DNA of 64,000 nt from Brasenia schreberi (taxonomy: Eukaryota > Streptophyta > Magnoliopsida > Nymphaeales > Cabombaceae): assembly GCA_036023115.1 (NCBI GenBank), contig JAYKKT010000047.1, forward strand, positions 2,403,501-2,467,500, given 5' to 3'. The position numbers and the translations under genes are program-made. The notes under the pieces are model-generated. The model was not told the origin of the DNA. It did no database searches and worked only from the letters and a program-made list of their open reading frames with translations. This document shows, piece after piece, positions 10,809 to 29,333 of this stretch; positions within the stretch are counted from its first letter, which is position 1, and each line of letters begins with the position of its first letter.

Positions 10809-11590
10809 TTCTGAGGAAACACCTTCCTGTTTAGATTACTGTTTTATATATCTATATATGTGGACAGAGGGGGCGGGGAGTTCCCATGCAAATAGTGAGG
10901 CTTAATCCAAAAAAGAGAACACAGACACACACAGTGTGCACTTAATGAACAAACTGTGCATTAGGCAGAGTACAGCTGTGCAAATATTCATTTCTTTGAG
11001 AGTAACTGCCACCCGGGAAAAGTACCTGCAACCTGGGCATAGGGGAAGCAAAAACTTCATTTTTCTGTTCTTAAGCTGCATATTTAGTTATAATCCGTTA
11101 TGTCATACAAAAGAACTTTACAATGGTAGCAGATAGCATTGGCAGGGGCAGAATGCGCATTGAGTATATTCTCAGATAGGGTGATTGGCTTTGTTATTGA
11201 ATTGAGATGCAACCTAGTGAGCACTCGAAAGTTAGATAACAGGACTGACCCATGGATCTGTTAGAAGAAAAATGCAAGAAGTGATGGTCATGGCGCTCAA
11301 TAGAAGTATAATAGGACAGATAGATTAAACCATTCTTATGTGGGAGAAGAAAGCAAATTCATGGAGCTCCAAAGGGGTGGCGTTAGAATTAGCAGGTAAA
11401 CACTTTAAAAGAGGTAGAAGAAGGTACAAATATTACGAACAAACAGTTTTGCCTATTATTAGAGATCGAGAATTATGAACTAAATGCATGAGATTGTCTT
11501 TTTTCTATTTTACCCTCATCGATTGGAGTTGATCAATGAAGTACACGAGTCTTTCTCTTCTTCTTTTTCTGAACAAAACAAAAATGCCTA
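10809..11590. other. Intergenic, nothing recognised
   Basis: AT-rich DNA with a few short unsupported ORFs, and a brief GGGGGCGGGG run near 10868. Confidence 0.4.
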
Positions 11591-11593
11591 TAT

Positions 11594-11697
11594 TTTGGTT
11601 ACAAGACCGAAGCCTAACACACATATATGTATGCATACCCCAGGAATCGAACTCACCACCTAGCATGTTGAAGTTAGAGAGCCCTGCCACTTGAGTC
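11594..11697 (-). mobile_element. tRNA-derived SINE (family with TTGTAACCAAA end)
   Basis: Minus strand shows a B box GGTGAGTTCGATTCCTGG and a 3' end GTTAGGCTTCGGTCTTGTAA then CCAAAA. The same 3' words occur in the SINE at 61804-61940. Confidence 0.75.
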
Positions 11698-11938
11698 TTT
11701 CTCTTCCTTCGTGGCGATCACAAACCTCTTTGTTTATGGGTACCCACGCTTAAATTGCTCGATCCTGGATTTGGACCCACTGGGCAATGTCCAATTTGTG
11801 CAGAACATCCAAGTAAGATCTGCACTCCCACCTTAAGGCTCTGCATACCTGGCTCGAAAGCCTTAACTCAATAACAGGGGTGGCTCAAGGGTAAAGCCTT
11901 TAGGCCTCCGAAACTTTTAGGTCCCGGATTTTTAATCC

Positions 11939-12017
11939 ACAGTTAATAGTATACAACAACAACAACTATTAAGCCTTTTCTCATACTAACGGAGTCGACT
12001 CAACAGTTAATAGTATA
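11939..12017 (-). mobile_element. 49-bp RTE 3'-tail insertion with 15-bp TSD
   Basis: The 15-mer ACAGTTAATAGTATA occurs at 11939-11953 and 12003-12017. Between them lie 49 bases that, on the minus strand, are only the extreme RTE 3' end: ...GAGAAAAGGCTTAATAGTTG then TTGTTGTTG. A perfect TSD around such a short tail shows a real target-primed insertion truncated almost at once. Confidence 0.85.
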
Positions 12018-12239
12018 AGTCTCCAAATTTTAAGGCCAGAATAAGGTTCAATTTTAGTATTTTGTTTTAGGCCTGAACTTGTGACCAGCTACTTCCGCTC
12101 AATATTTTATTGAATACGCCAAAAATTACAAAGGGATCCGAGGAGTCACTTGCACTGATGAACCTCGCGATAAGCAGATCATCTCTCATTCCGAGTATAT
12201 GGTCGATATAGATCTATCGAAATAATTAGAACTTAAATT

Positions 12240-12420
12240 TAAGAGGAAAATGGAGCAGAACCAGAATTGGGTCAAACCAGAACCAGAACCAGAACCAAGC
12301 TGGGGATCCCTCAGATCTGTTCCGGTTCTACCTTCTATGGAACTGAGACTAGGCCAGAACCAAAACTAGCGGTTCAAATGGCCTAGTTCAGCCTTTTCTG
12401 TTATGAACATTTTTATTTGA
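12240..12420. repeat. Degenerate (AACCAG/GGTTCC)-rich repeat
   Basis: Runs of CAGAACCAGAACC-like hexamers and their complements. Similar tracts recur at 15940-16470 and 40400-40680, suggesting a dispersed non-coding family. Confidence 0.5.
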
Positions 12421-12421
12421 T

Positions 12422-12657
12422 TATATTTTTCCGGGTTAAACTCCGCCTATGTAAGGAATCACCCTTTCATGGCCGGTCCCAAGCCCGGAAAAAGGAGGAG
12501 GGTTGTGTTAGGCTTCCGACAGCCAGCGTAAAACTTTGTCGGACTTAACATGGATTCTACAAAAAAAAAAAACAAAGAATCCATGTAGCTGACCCCATCT
12601 AGTATGGGAAAAGGCTTAGTTGTAGTAGTAGTAGTAGTAGTATATTTTTCCGGGTTA
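12422..12657 (+). mobile_element. 202-bp SINE-like RTE derivative with 17-bp TSD
   Basis: The 17-mer TATATTTTTCCGGGTTA flanks the unit at 12422-12438 and 12641-12657. The element (12439-12640) starts AACTCCGCCTATGTAAGG, carries CATGGCCGGTCCCAAGCCCG and a CCGACAGCCAGCGTAAAACT block, then an A-rich linker, then the RTE 3' end (ATCCATGTAGCTGACCCCAT) and a (GTA)n tail. Its 5' end matches exactly the 5' end of the nested element at 34506, so this is a discrete family rather than a random truncation. Confidence 0.85.
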
Positions 12658-12664
12658 TGAACGT

Positions 12665-13068
12665 TGGCATTTAATCATCAACATGTACAAAAGATGCCTG
12701 TGACAAAAATGAAGATGTTGAGATGGATGAGTGGTCATACAAGAAAATACCATATACATAATAAGGTTATTAGAAATAAATTATGTCTGGGATCAATAGA
12801 GGATAAAATGAGAGAATATCGTTTAAGGTGGTTTGGATATATAGAAAGAAAATCAAAAGAAGAACCGGTAAGAAGGTATGAAAAACTAATTTTTGAAAGT
12901 ATTAAAAGAGGTAAAGGATAACTACAAAAGTGTTGGAAAAAAACAATAAAGAATGATCTAGCTTATTATGAGTTAAAGGCTAACATGACATATGATAGGG
13001 CTCTGTGAAAACAAAGAATCTATATAGCCAACCCCGTCTAGTATGAGAAAAGTTTTAGTTGTTGTTTG
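12665..13068 (+). mobile_element. RTE LINE, 5'-truncated 3' end
   Basis: Encodes the C-terminal part of the RTE polyprotein: [20 protein letters not shown], then [20 protein letters not shown]. It ends with the RTE 3' block and a short GTT tail near 13040-13068. TATGAACGTT just before it and TATGAACATT at 13069-13078 look like a 10-bp TSD with one change. Frameshifts make it inactive. Confidence 0.85.
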
Positions 13069-13126
13069 TATGAACATTAGGGCTCAAACCAGAACCAATT
13101 CTGTTCCAGTTGGTTTCAAGAGAACA

Positions 13127-13232
13127 TTTGGTTACAATGTGAAGCATCAGAAAGCCCTCTCAGGGAATCGAACTCGCCACCTGAGAATAGGCAAGCCCAG
13201 TTTGTGAGCTAACTTTGTGGGTCCAAACGGGC
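13127..13232 (-). mobile_element. tRNA-derived SINE
   Basis: Minus strand has an A-box-like GTTAGCTCACAAACTGGG, a B box GGCGAGTTCGATTCCCTGAG and a 3' end TTCACATTGTAACCAAATG. It belongs with the other TTGTAACC-ended SINEs here. Confidence 0.7.
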
Positions 13233-13694
13233 CATGTCTAATTAGCAGTACAACACACTCTCAAAGCTAACTAAAAATGCCTGAGGCACAAACATCTTAG
13301 TTAACATATGCAAAAACATGATCAAACCCAGATTAACCCGAACCGAGCAAATGGATCAAGTTCGAGCCCAAACCCAAATCCAAACACATGAACATGATAA
13401 ATAAGTCCGGTAGGTTTGAGTAGGAGCCAACTCATTGACAACCAGGTTTAGGTAACTAGACTAGTACATATCCATTTAGCCTTTTGGCTAATTCATAACT
13501 TAAAGCAAAAACTTTTACAGCTTAGAAAGGCTAATGAACAACTGTATACACTTTTTTTATCCTTTCAAGCTTCAAAAGATAATACTACAATATAAATCAT
13601 TGTTATCACTTTCTTTCTTTTAAAGATGAGTGTACTTACTCACCCCGGAGCTTACCACATGCCTCCCAATTTTCGAACACCCAAAAGGGTTGTC

Positions 13695-13765
13695 AACTCA
13701 CATGACATAGGCTTGCATGCTTGGCTTTGGCCTCTCCGTCGTAAAAAGAAAATTGTGGACACTTG
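13695..13765 (+). repeat. 3' fragment of SINE related to 14230-14335
   Basis: GGCTTGCATGCTTGGCTTTG, GCCTCTCCGTCGTA and GGACACTTGGGATG align with GGGCATGCACTGGTTTCGGC, CTCCCGTTTGTAC and GGGCACTTGGGAAG in the element 600 bases downstream. Confidence 0.5.
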
Positions 13766-14229
13766 GGATGTGTTTGATACAAGGTTTTAGGAGAATTGGA
13801 CTTCGATTTTATTATGCTTACAGTTTTAAGTATTATTTGCATGAAATGAGGAACCTAAGTAATATTGAAAATATGGTTGCAAGTGCTCATTTGTCAAAAA
13901 TATAATCACCATCGAAAGGTGGACCATATGAACTAAACCTATGAACCTATGAGGTAAGCATTAAAAACCCTCTCCGGTGTTGGCACAAAAACCAAAGCTT
14001 TAGTGTCATTCGCAAATTAGTCACACAACCACAATTCTTTTGGAACCATGATTGTAAACCCATATGTCTAGACTTGGAGTTCTTGTACCAAGGGCCTAAC
14101 ACCACGACTCAAACACCGGGGGACTTTTAAATCTCTCCCCTGAAGGCCAAACACCAAAAAATTGTGTTTTCGGGTCCACCTTGCGTGGTGCTTGAGGGGA
14201 CACGAGAGACAGGCTCCCATAGTGCAGAT

Positions 14230-14345
14230 AGAGCAATAGCTTACCTAGTCAGGGGGTCGATGTACAAGTTAAAGGTCGTGAGATCGATGACCAGGGCATG
14301 CACTGGTTTCGGCCTCCCGTTTGTACAAAAGCAAAAAACGTGGGC
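14230..14345 (+). mobile_element. tRNA-derived SINE
   Basis: A box ATAGCTTACCTAGTCAGGG, B box GGTCGTGAGATCGATGACC, then a GGTTTCGGCCTCCCGTTTG 3' region. Spacing between the boxes fits a tRNA head. Confidence 0.6.
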
Positions 14346-15385
14346 ACTTGGGAAGTAAAACCACCTTGCTCTCATGTCGTGTCTTCGTGTCATCAATGTA
14401 TTAATTATCAAAAGAAGATTGTGACGTGTCTTTGAACCAACCCCAAGAGAGGTCTGCTACATCAAAAGCAAACACCAAGAAGGCCGATTCTATAGGTAGA
14501 TGTAACGCATGAGTTTCTCTAGCTAGCTTCATCAACCAAAAGTAGAGATATCAATATTTGTGGGTCCGGCCCACATTTTATATGGGCCTCTAAAGTACTG
14601 TCTCGGCCCATATATATATATATATATATTATAGATTTTCTTATTATATGTATATATATATTTGTGAATATATATATTACATGTATATGTAGTATATGTA
14701 TTTTACTATATATAGATTTGGATTAAGTATATTTAGATCGGGTCACATAAACTCGATCTAATATCTGACATGTTTGTGGTCAACCCTCAGGGCCATTCGG
14801 CTCTGCTTCAAATATGGGTAAGGCCTGTTTTGACATCTCTAACCAAAGAAAGAAGATCCTCTTTATGGATATTGTTAAATGCCCAAAACCACGGCTTTAT
14901 AAATAGGGGGAAAAGCAGCATGATTGGTAAAATATTAAACTCAAGCAGCCTTAGCTTTAGGGGAAGGCAAAATAGCCCATGGTTTTACTGGAGTGATCGT
15001 CGGCTTTATTCGGGAAGTGGCTCTAGCAATAGGCCAGCAAACTCCATTTTTGAACTCCAGGCTAATCATGCTTATCAAAATTAAGGAGCCAGGTTTGAAC
15101 TTGTGTTTGTGTTCATTTTAGCTCAATCTTAAGAACCATATCTTGTTATTACCAGGATGAAGGATGAATTGTTCATTTCACCTTGAATGATCTTCTACAA
15201 CCATTAAAGCACCAAGCAATATAATAAGATTCACTCCAAGGAACACCTCATGAATAGCTTGTCTTCTTTGCCAAGTTTCGGAAGTCAGGCAGAGTTAGAT
15301 ATACATTGTTGCAAGTTCATCTAAGTAATGATTGTCAAATAATTTCCAAAATAATAGACATTTTTTCAGCATATTTATCGAAGAG
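14346..15385. other. Intergenic, with short (TA)n tract near 14610-14670
   Basis: No gene recognised. The ORF at 14770-15084 has no motif or start support. Confidence 0.4.
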
Positions 15386-15389
15386 TTGT

Positions 15390-15811
15390 ATCATCTCAGT
15401 GTTGGGCCATTAATCATCAACATGTACAAAAGATGTCTATGATACAAATGAAGTTGTTGATATGGATGAGTGATTATACAATAAAAGACCGTATACATAA
15501 TGAGGGTATTAGAAACAAATTAGGAGTGACACTAATAGAGGATAAAAATGAGAGAATATCATTTAAGATGGTTTGGACATATAGAAAGAAGATCAAAAGA
15601 GGAACCTCTAAGAATGTATAAAAAACTAGATTTTGAAAGTATTAAAAGAGGTAGAAGACGACCATTAAAGTGTTGGAAAGAAACAATAAAGAATCATCTA
15701 GCTTATTGTGAGTTAACTACTAACATGACACATGATAGGGCTACGTGGAAACAAAGAACCAATGTAGCCGACCCCTGTAGTACGGGAAAAGGCTTAGTTG
15801 TTGTTGATTAT
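15390..15811 (+). mobile_element. RTE LINE, 5'-truncated 3' end
   Basis: Carries the RTE C-terminal region (NHQHVQKMSMIQMKLLIWMS; MREYHLRWFGHIERRSKEEP; RGRRRPLKCWKETIKNHLAY) with a frameshift, followed by the conserved 3' block ending GGAAAAGGCTTAGTTGTTGT. Confidence 0.88.
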
Positions 15812-15939
15812 ATAGTTAATGAAAAGACACATAAGCATTGTGGCACACATTTTAAGGAAGAGTGTCTTCTTGAAAACCTCTTTACCAACTATAAATAGAT
15901 CTATCTAACAACATTTTTTATGTCTAAGTGTGGTATACA

Positions 15940-16470
15940 TGGCCGACTCTTAACCGGGCCCACGGTTCCAACCAAAACTGAACCGGGCCAAGAATTGGCT
16001 GGACCTAGAACCAGGTGAAACCAAAACTGGGACTCACCTGTCCGGTTCCGGTTTCACATTTTACAAAACTGGAACTCGATCTATATGTTCAAGTCTCTGG
16101 TTCTGTTATTTTTAAAATCTTTCTTATAAAATTTAAATTTGTAATAAAATTACTGGTTCTAAAACCGGTCTTGGACTGATTCAGTTATGGTTCCAAATTA
16201 TGGGCTAACCAGAACCAGACATGTTTGTAGTGTGGTGTGATATAAAACACACATAGAGATGTTTAACAGAAAATCATAATCATGCTCACATGTTCCGGTT
16301 TCAAACTGGTTCTTATTCTATGGAAGGTGAGATTGGAACTGAACTGACTAGTCCACAGTTTGGATTCAGTTCTTCGCCGAGTTTCAATGGTTTTGGTTCT
16401 AGCCAGTTCTTGTCCTGGTTCGGTTCCAGGTTGAAAACCAAACCAGTTTAGAACCAGTCATGTCTAGCAT
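15940..16470. repeat. Degenerate GGTTCC/GAACC-rich repeat
   Basis: Dense AACCGGGCC, CCGGTTCCGG and GAACCAG words over about 500 bases. The ends contain ACATGG and AGACATGACTGG-type words, hinting at a transposon, but no clear terminal inverted repeat (TIR) was found. Confidence 0.4.
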
Positions 16471-16922
16471 ACCCTACCGATGCCCCCTCGTTCTTTAGCA
16501 TCTAAGATGGATCATCCAGGTGCATTTACTTAACTCATAAATCAAAATATGTGTGCAAAAGTTACTTCCAATAATCATAAAAATGTTATTAAATTATAGA
16601 TTAAGGAGACAACCATTACACAAAAAACATACATATATGTGTGTGGGTGCTTGCAACACACGAAATTCTAGGAGTCTGGATTTGAACTAATGAAATCAAA
16701 GGATTTACAATGCTTTGATTAGAATTAAAATTTATAATTTCAACACAGAATTCTTCTCCAAGAACAATGATTTTATGGGGAGAAGCCCTCTCACTGCAAT
16801 CTAGGCAAAGGAGTGCTTCCCGTGTAAATGATGGCGTGCATTGCTTCCCCCGTAGGGTTTCTCCAGAGTAATAATGGCAAGAGCACTTCAATACTGTATC
16901 ATACTTTCATAGATCTTCTGAT

Positions 16923-17319
16923 CAGGAGTGGTCAAGGCTTAGCTGGAACCGAACCAAACTGTCAGTTTCATTTTAAATGCTTTGGTTTGGTTTGGTTTTG
17001 ATAGGAAAAATAATTGAAGGTTCAATTTTCGGTTTAGTGTTGGAACTGAACCAAACCAAAACTAAATGTATGATGAATGACTTTAGTCCCGTATCAATTA
17101 TTTGGTCATTGATCACGTCATATTAAATTAATTTTTTTTGAAGAGAATAATGCTCATCATAATTTGCTACTGTTTAAAATCAAAATCAAACCAAACTGAA
17201 ATGATTGATTCAATTTTAATCATATGATGGTTTGATTCGGTTCTCAAATACCAAGAATCACAACGGTTTGATTGGAGATTGATGTAGAACTGACCCAAAC
17301 TCAACTATGAATACTCCTA
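16923..17319. mobile_element. Non-autonomous hAT-like element (397 bp)
   Basis: Left end CAGGAGTGGTCA at 16923 and right end TGAATACTCCTA at 17308-17319 are inverted repeats with a few mismatches, each followed inward by GAACC/GGTTC words. (T/C)AGG(G/A)GTG-type ends are common in plant hAT MITEs. No 8-bp TSD survives. The same ends bound 60899-61406. Confidence 0.5.
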
Positions 17320-18967
17320 GATTTGACGCTCTCTCTCATCAGCAAAAAGATACAACAGTTTCGTAGAGTGTATAAAGGAGATCTTCGAAAAAAAAGAAAA
17401 TATAAATTATATTAGAAAATATAAATAAATAATGAATAAAAAAAATCATGCACAAAACAATACTATCTACCTTGTCAGGCACTGCCATCCCTCTAATTGG
17501 TTGGATATGGTTCAATCCGAATCCGATCCGTCAACAACCCTACATTCTTGGTGCTGATTCTTTTGTAATTTCTTTGGAAGAAAACCATAGGAGGTCAGTT
17601 TTGATGTGGTCCAAAACCCTGCCCCGGTTAAGTTGCTCCTGCAGAAACATACATGCCCTTTGTTTGCTGTTGAAGAAAATTGGGAGTGAGTTGGTCCCCA
17701 TGGAATTTGGATCTGACTGATCCGGATCTGTCCTTTTGTGGACCCACTAACCTAACTTTATCAGTATGCATTTTATATTACTCTTAATTTATTTATGTTT
17801 TAATTAATTTTGAAAATTAGATAGGGCACATGGTGCCCCCACCTGCGCATGAAACATGCTTTGGAAGTTTTAGGCCGTTCGTGCGTGTGACTTTTCTTTT
17901 CTCTTGACGGGAGACGGGACTCCCCCAGTCGGGATGAGGCCGGCCTAGGAAAGTGTTTGATTACGAGGTCGGCTCTGCGCAACTGTTGTTGTGTTGATGT
18001 GTTCGATTTCCATACGAAGTAACAAAAGAAATGATCGGGTCACGATGAAGAGGACACACATAACACATAAACCTAACACGAGTCCAAAGTTTATGTGTCC
18101 GTGTCCACTCAAAGTGACAAGAAACAAAAATATGTTCATGTTCTTTTCTATGTATTAATTAACATATCATGACACGAACAGAAAATTACAGAGATGAAAA
18201 GACGTTCTCAAACTCAAATTTAGTGAACATTTGGAACAATACAACATCCAAGCACGAACTTGAGTAAAAAAACCATGAGTTGCATTGCCAATTGTGTTTG
18301 ATTAAAGGACACGAAATGACATGATATAAACGCTACCCTAAATATGTTTGTGGCTGAAAAGTCCGTGTCTCCACCCGAAGTGAAGAAAAAAATCAGGCCT
18401 GGGTTTTACTATACAGACACGACTCAAGACATAAAATTGCAAGTAACATCATATGGAACACGAAAAAATGAAAACAACCGGAAAACTCTGAATTTGTGTC
18501 CATTCCATGTAACACAAAAAGAATTTGTTTCTTATTTGGTTTATCAGTTTTTACACAAAGACCAGAAGACACGACACGAAGACACGTGAAACACGGAATT
18601 GCAGAGCGGGTTAGCAATCCGTAAAGTCATTTGTCGTAAAGTTCTGAGTTTTTTCATAATCTTGTTGGCCAATGCATGGTAAATTCGGGGGGCAGAGTTG
18701 TGGGAACCGTGTATCGGTCAAGGACAAAACTGATCGTACTGGAGGACGGCATACTCCGGGCTGCGCACGCTCCAACGGTGACATCGACCCGGAGTTGAAC
18801 CGATACGGTTCGGCTTCTGGCCTGATGATTATCAAATAATGATTGACCAAAAATAAAACACAATAAATTTGATTAAAATAGTTTTCAGGAAATCGAGACG
18901 ACTTTGAATGAGTCGACTCGGTTGGGAACTAATTCGTTTGTTGAACCAAGTTGCGTTGGTAGGTATT
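17320..18967. other. Intergenic, no gene recognised
   Basis: 18000-18600 is rich in CACGA/GACACG words like the hAT-like element at 56086-56746 and may be an eroded relative. ORFs at 17448 and 18344 lack any motif. Confidence 0.4.
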
Positions 18968-18974
18968 TTGGTTT

Positions 18975-19095
18975 TTTGGGTTACAAGAAGTGGCCAAAGC
19001 TTACCACACACATGTACCCTATGGGGGTCGAACTCTCCACCACCAGCATCGGCACTCTCTAGCGTCCTGCCATTGAGCTAATGCTCTGGGTTGGG
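18975..19095 (-). mobile_element. tRNA-derived SINE
   Basis: Minus strand has A box ATTAGCTCAATGGCAGGACG, B box GGAGAGTTCGACCCCC and 3' end CACTTCTTGTAACCCAAAA. Both Pol III boxes are well kept, so it may be one of the younger copies. Confidence 0.75.
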
Positions 19096-19149
19096 TCGGG
19101 TTGGAATGGAAGGACCTAACGCAAAATATGAACCAAACGTTTACGCTCA

Positions 19150-19235
19150 AGTTGTGATGAAGGGGTTACATCAGGCTGCCGACAACTAACATAAAACTTT
19201 GTCGAAATTTTACTATGAATTCTAAACCTTATGAG
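19150..19235 (+). repeat. Old copy of the RTE-derivative 5' module
   Basis: GGCTGCCGACAACTAACATA then AAACTTTGTCG matches the middle of the 12439 and 34506 elements (CTTCCGACAGCCAGCGTAAA then ACTTTGTCGG). The first part and the RTE tail are missing. Confidence 0.5.
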
Positions 19236-20291
19236 ATTTTTTGTTGGTCAATTTTTTTCTCACACTTTCTATATTATAAATGATAAACGTACATATAGAT
19301 AGATAGATTGATCAAAGTCTTATTGCAATTTGTTGGCATTCGATTGTGGAGGGCTAGTTAGAGAAATTGAAACACGATGAAATACGCGCATAATCGGAAA
19401 AGTTTTCCATAATTTATGACGGATTCAAGCTTCATGGCAAATTGCAAGTATTTAAGTCTTGAACGTCGATTTGGACTTAGATCTGGACTAATACAAATGA
19501 TTGTCAAGTTGTCACAACTATGACCGATAATTTGAATATATAAAAGTTTTAATGTGTCTTGATTGTCGAATTAAAGTTCAATTACTTAACATATACACCA
19601 TTTTTATATATATTAGAGAGAGAGAGAGAGAGAGGGGTAAAAGTAAAATGGTTTCTATAATACAAATAATGTTGTTCAATTCAAAAGAGATAAATATTCA
19701 TATTGAAACACCAAAAAGTTACTTTTTGGTGGATCCAACAACACTTAGATCCAATTGTCACACCGAACTTTCCAAGGTGGTAGGACCCGAATTGACCCAT
19801 ATCACATTGGACCCTTGGATCCTCTTAATTTTATGATTTCTTGAACATAAAAATGAATTTCATAAAAGGCACACTTGTATTTCGGGTGAGATGAACTTGT
19901 ATTTCATACCCATAGGACTCTTGTATTTTCCTATAAACAGTGACAAATATAGGAAATTTTTATATTTCGGGTGAAGCTGATCTTGCCTTAAATTCGGTCA
20001 GCCACTGGTTTGTTGTGGTGTGTGTAAAACGGATGGGGCGTTTGACCCGGCTTGTATGGATGGCCAAACGAGTACTGTATCCGAATCGACACGAACAGAT
20101 TATGGGTCAAGACCGCACCATTTCTTTTCAAGCAAATGTCCAAAATAACGTGTTCGTTTGAGGGGGAAACTTCCAAACGTTGGAAAGAAATTCCTTATGC
20201 TTTTCTTAATCGTCCTTCCAAATATTTCTTTTTTGTGCTCTAAATTCTACTCAATGCTCCTTTTCAACGTGAAAACGATCATTACTTGAAT

Positions 20292-20295
<4 letters not shown>

Positions 20296-20326
<31 letters not shown>

Positions 20327-20591
20327 TAAAGAGAGAAAGATAATGCTAAATGAATAATATCTTTCGGTGTATAATCCTGATTAAACATTTTCATTATTCG
20401 ATCTTTGAGATCAATAATAGATATTTGAATTAAAAGTTTTGTTATACTTTTATACATTGCATTTAATGCATTATACACATTAAATACAAAGTAATTCAAA
20501 TTCTTATTGTTAATCTCAAAGATCAGAATGAAAATATTTATTTACCAAAAGATATTATACATTTAACACTATCTTTGTGTACATCTCTCCG

Positions 20592-20636
<45 letters not shown>
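20296..20636. mobile_element. Foldback element bounded by microsatellites
   Basis: The left arm (about 20330-20465) and right arm (about 20470-20600) are an imperfect inverted repeat. Both arms carry AAAGATA-TG-TAAATG, AATATCTTT, GATCTTTGAGAT and TTTGAATTA in mirrored order around a centre near ATTTAATGCAT. The outer edges are (CA)n(TA)n GAGAG on the left and CTCTCT(AT)n on the right. Rice 'Micron' MITEs also sit in (TA)n tracts, but here the microsatellites look like part of the palindrome. Confidence 0.65.
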
Positions 20637-20637
<1 letters not shown>

Positions 20638-21594
20638 AGCAGGTATCGCGTTAGGTATTTCCCACTCCATTCGTCCCTTTAGCAACTTCTAAAACAAGAT
20701 GGAGCATGCGTATTATTGAGTAGCTGTCGACAATATAAAACATTAAGGGATACCTGATCAAAAGGTGCGATCATTCGAGCATTTTTATGACAAATCTCGT
20801 AAAAACTCTAAACTTAAGCATGTTTCAACAAGAAAAGGCTTGCTTAAGGTTGATCAGTTATATATATATAATGTCATTAACTTTATAATAATACATAAAC
20901 ATCTTCACCGTTCAATTGACATCATTAACGGATAGAGATTTAGATTTAAAAAATAAAAAATATTATTATACTTTTGTATGTTATACATTTAAACCTCTCA
21001 CTAGTGATAGATGCATATCATTTTTTTATAATAATCTTCTATAAATATTTTTACAATTCAATTGATAAATAGATGAGGATTTAAATTAAAAGCATATAAA
21101 CGATTGACATGATAAGTCAATGAGGATTTAAATTAAAAGCATATTTATATACTTTATAGTTAATACATACTTTTATTTCATTACCTTAATCGTTCATATC
21201 AAAGATGGAATGTCAAAGATCGAACTGTTGAGATGGTTACGAAATACTACATCTACAACTACTCTCTCTTTCTCTCAATATGACTCGGTTTTAAATTTCG
21301 GTTCTTTGAATCTTTTTGGAGACGATTCAATTGAAGAAGACGATTCCCGGAAATTAGATCCGAGCGCCTTCCTGCAGAAAAGCTCACGGGTTCCAACTCC
21401 CAAAACGGGGAACCAGACAGTAAAAAAGTCATAGAATCGGATAATTCCTTTTCTTTTGTAAAATCTTCTTCTTTTTCCCACACCGTTGCTGCCTTTCCAA
21501 AAGAAACTTCTCTTCGTTCCCGTGCGTACTCCTCACCGGGCAAAGTGAGCCTTCCCCGCACGCCACCATTCCTCAATCCCCCTCACTCTCCTGC

Positions 21595-21645
21595 CTTCTC
21601 GTCTTCTTCTTCTTCTTCTCCTCCTCTCTTTCTTTCAGCGTCTCA
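21595..21645 (+). promoter_or_regulatory. Pyrimidine-rich leader upstream of the QWRF gene
   Basis: A CTTCTT/CTCCT tract about 110-160 bases before the ATG, typical of plant 5' leaders or core promoters with Y-patches. No TATA box could be assigned with confidence. Confidence 0.4.
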
Positions 21646-21754
21646 CTTTAGCTGAAATGTCAAATGTTTGTTTACTTTCCGGCCGAGATCTGGCGCGGTA
21701 GGGTTTCCGATTGGCCGTCGGAGCGAGAGACTCGACGGCCATGATTTGCTCATA

Positions 21755-29333
<7,579 letters not shown>

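Noticed and set aside
21668..21754. Upstream in-frame ATG for the QWRF protein
   Set aside because: It adds 29 residues with no family likeness; MVAAVPSTT at 21755 resembles family starts. RNA evidence could change this.
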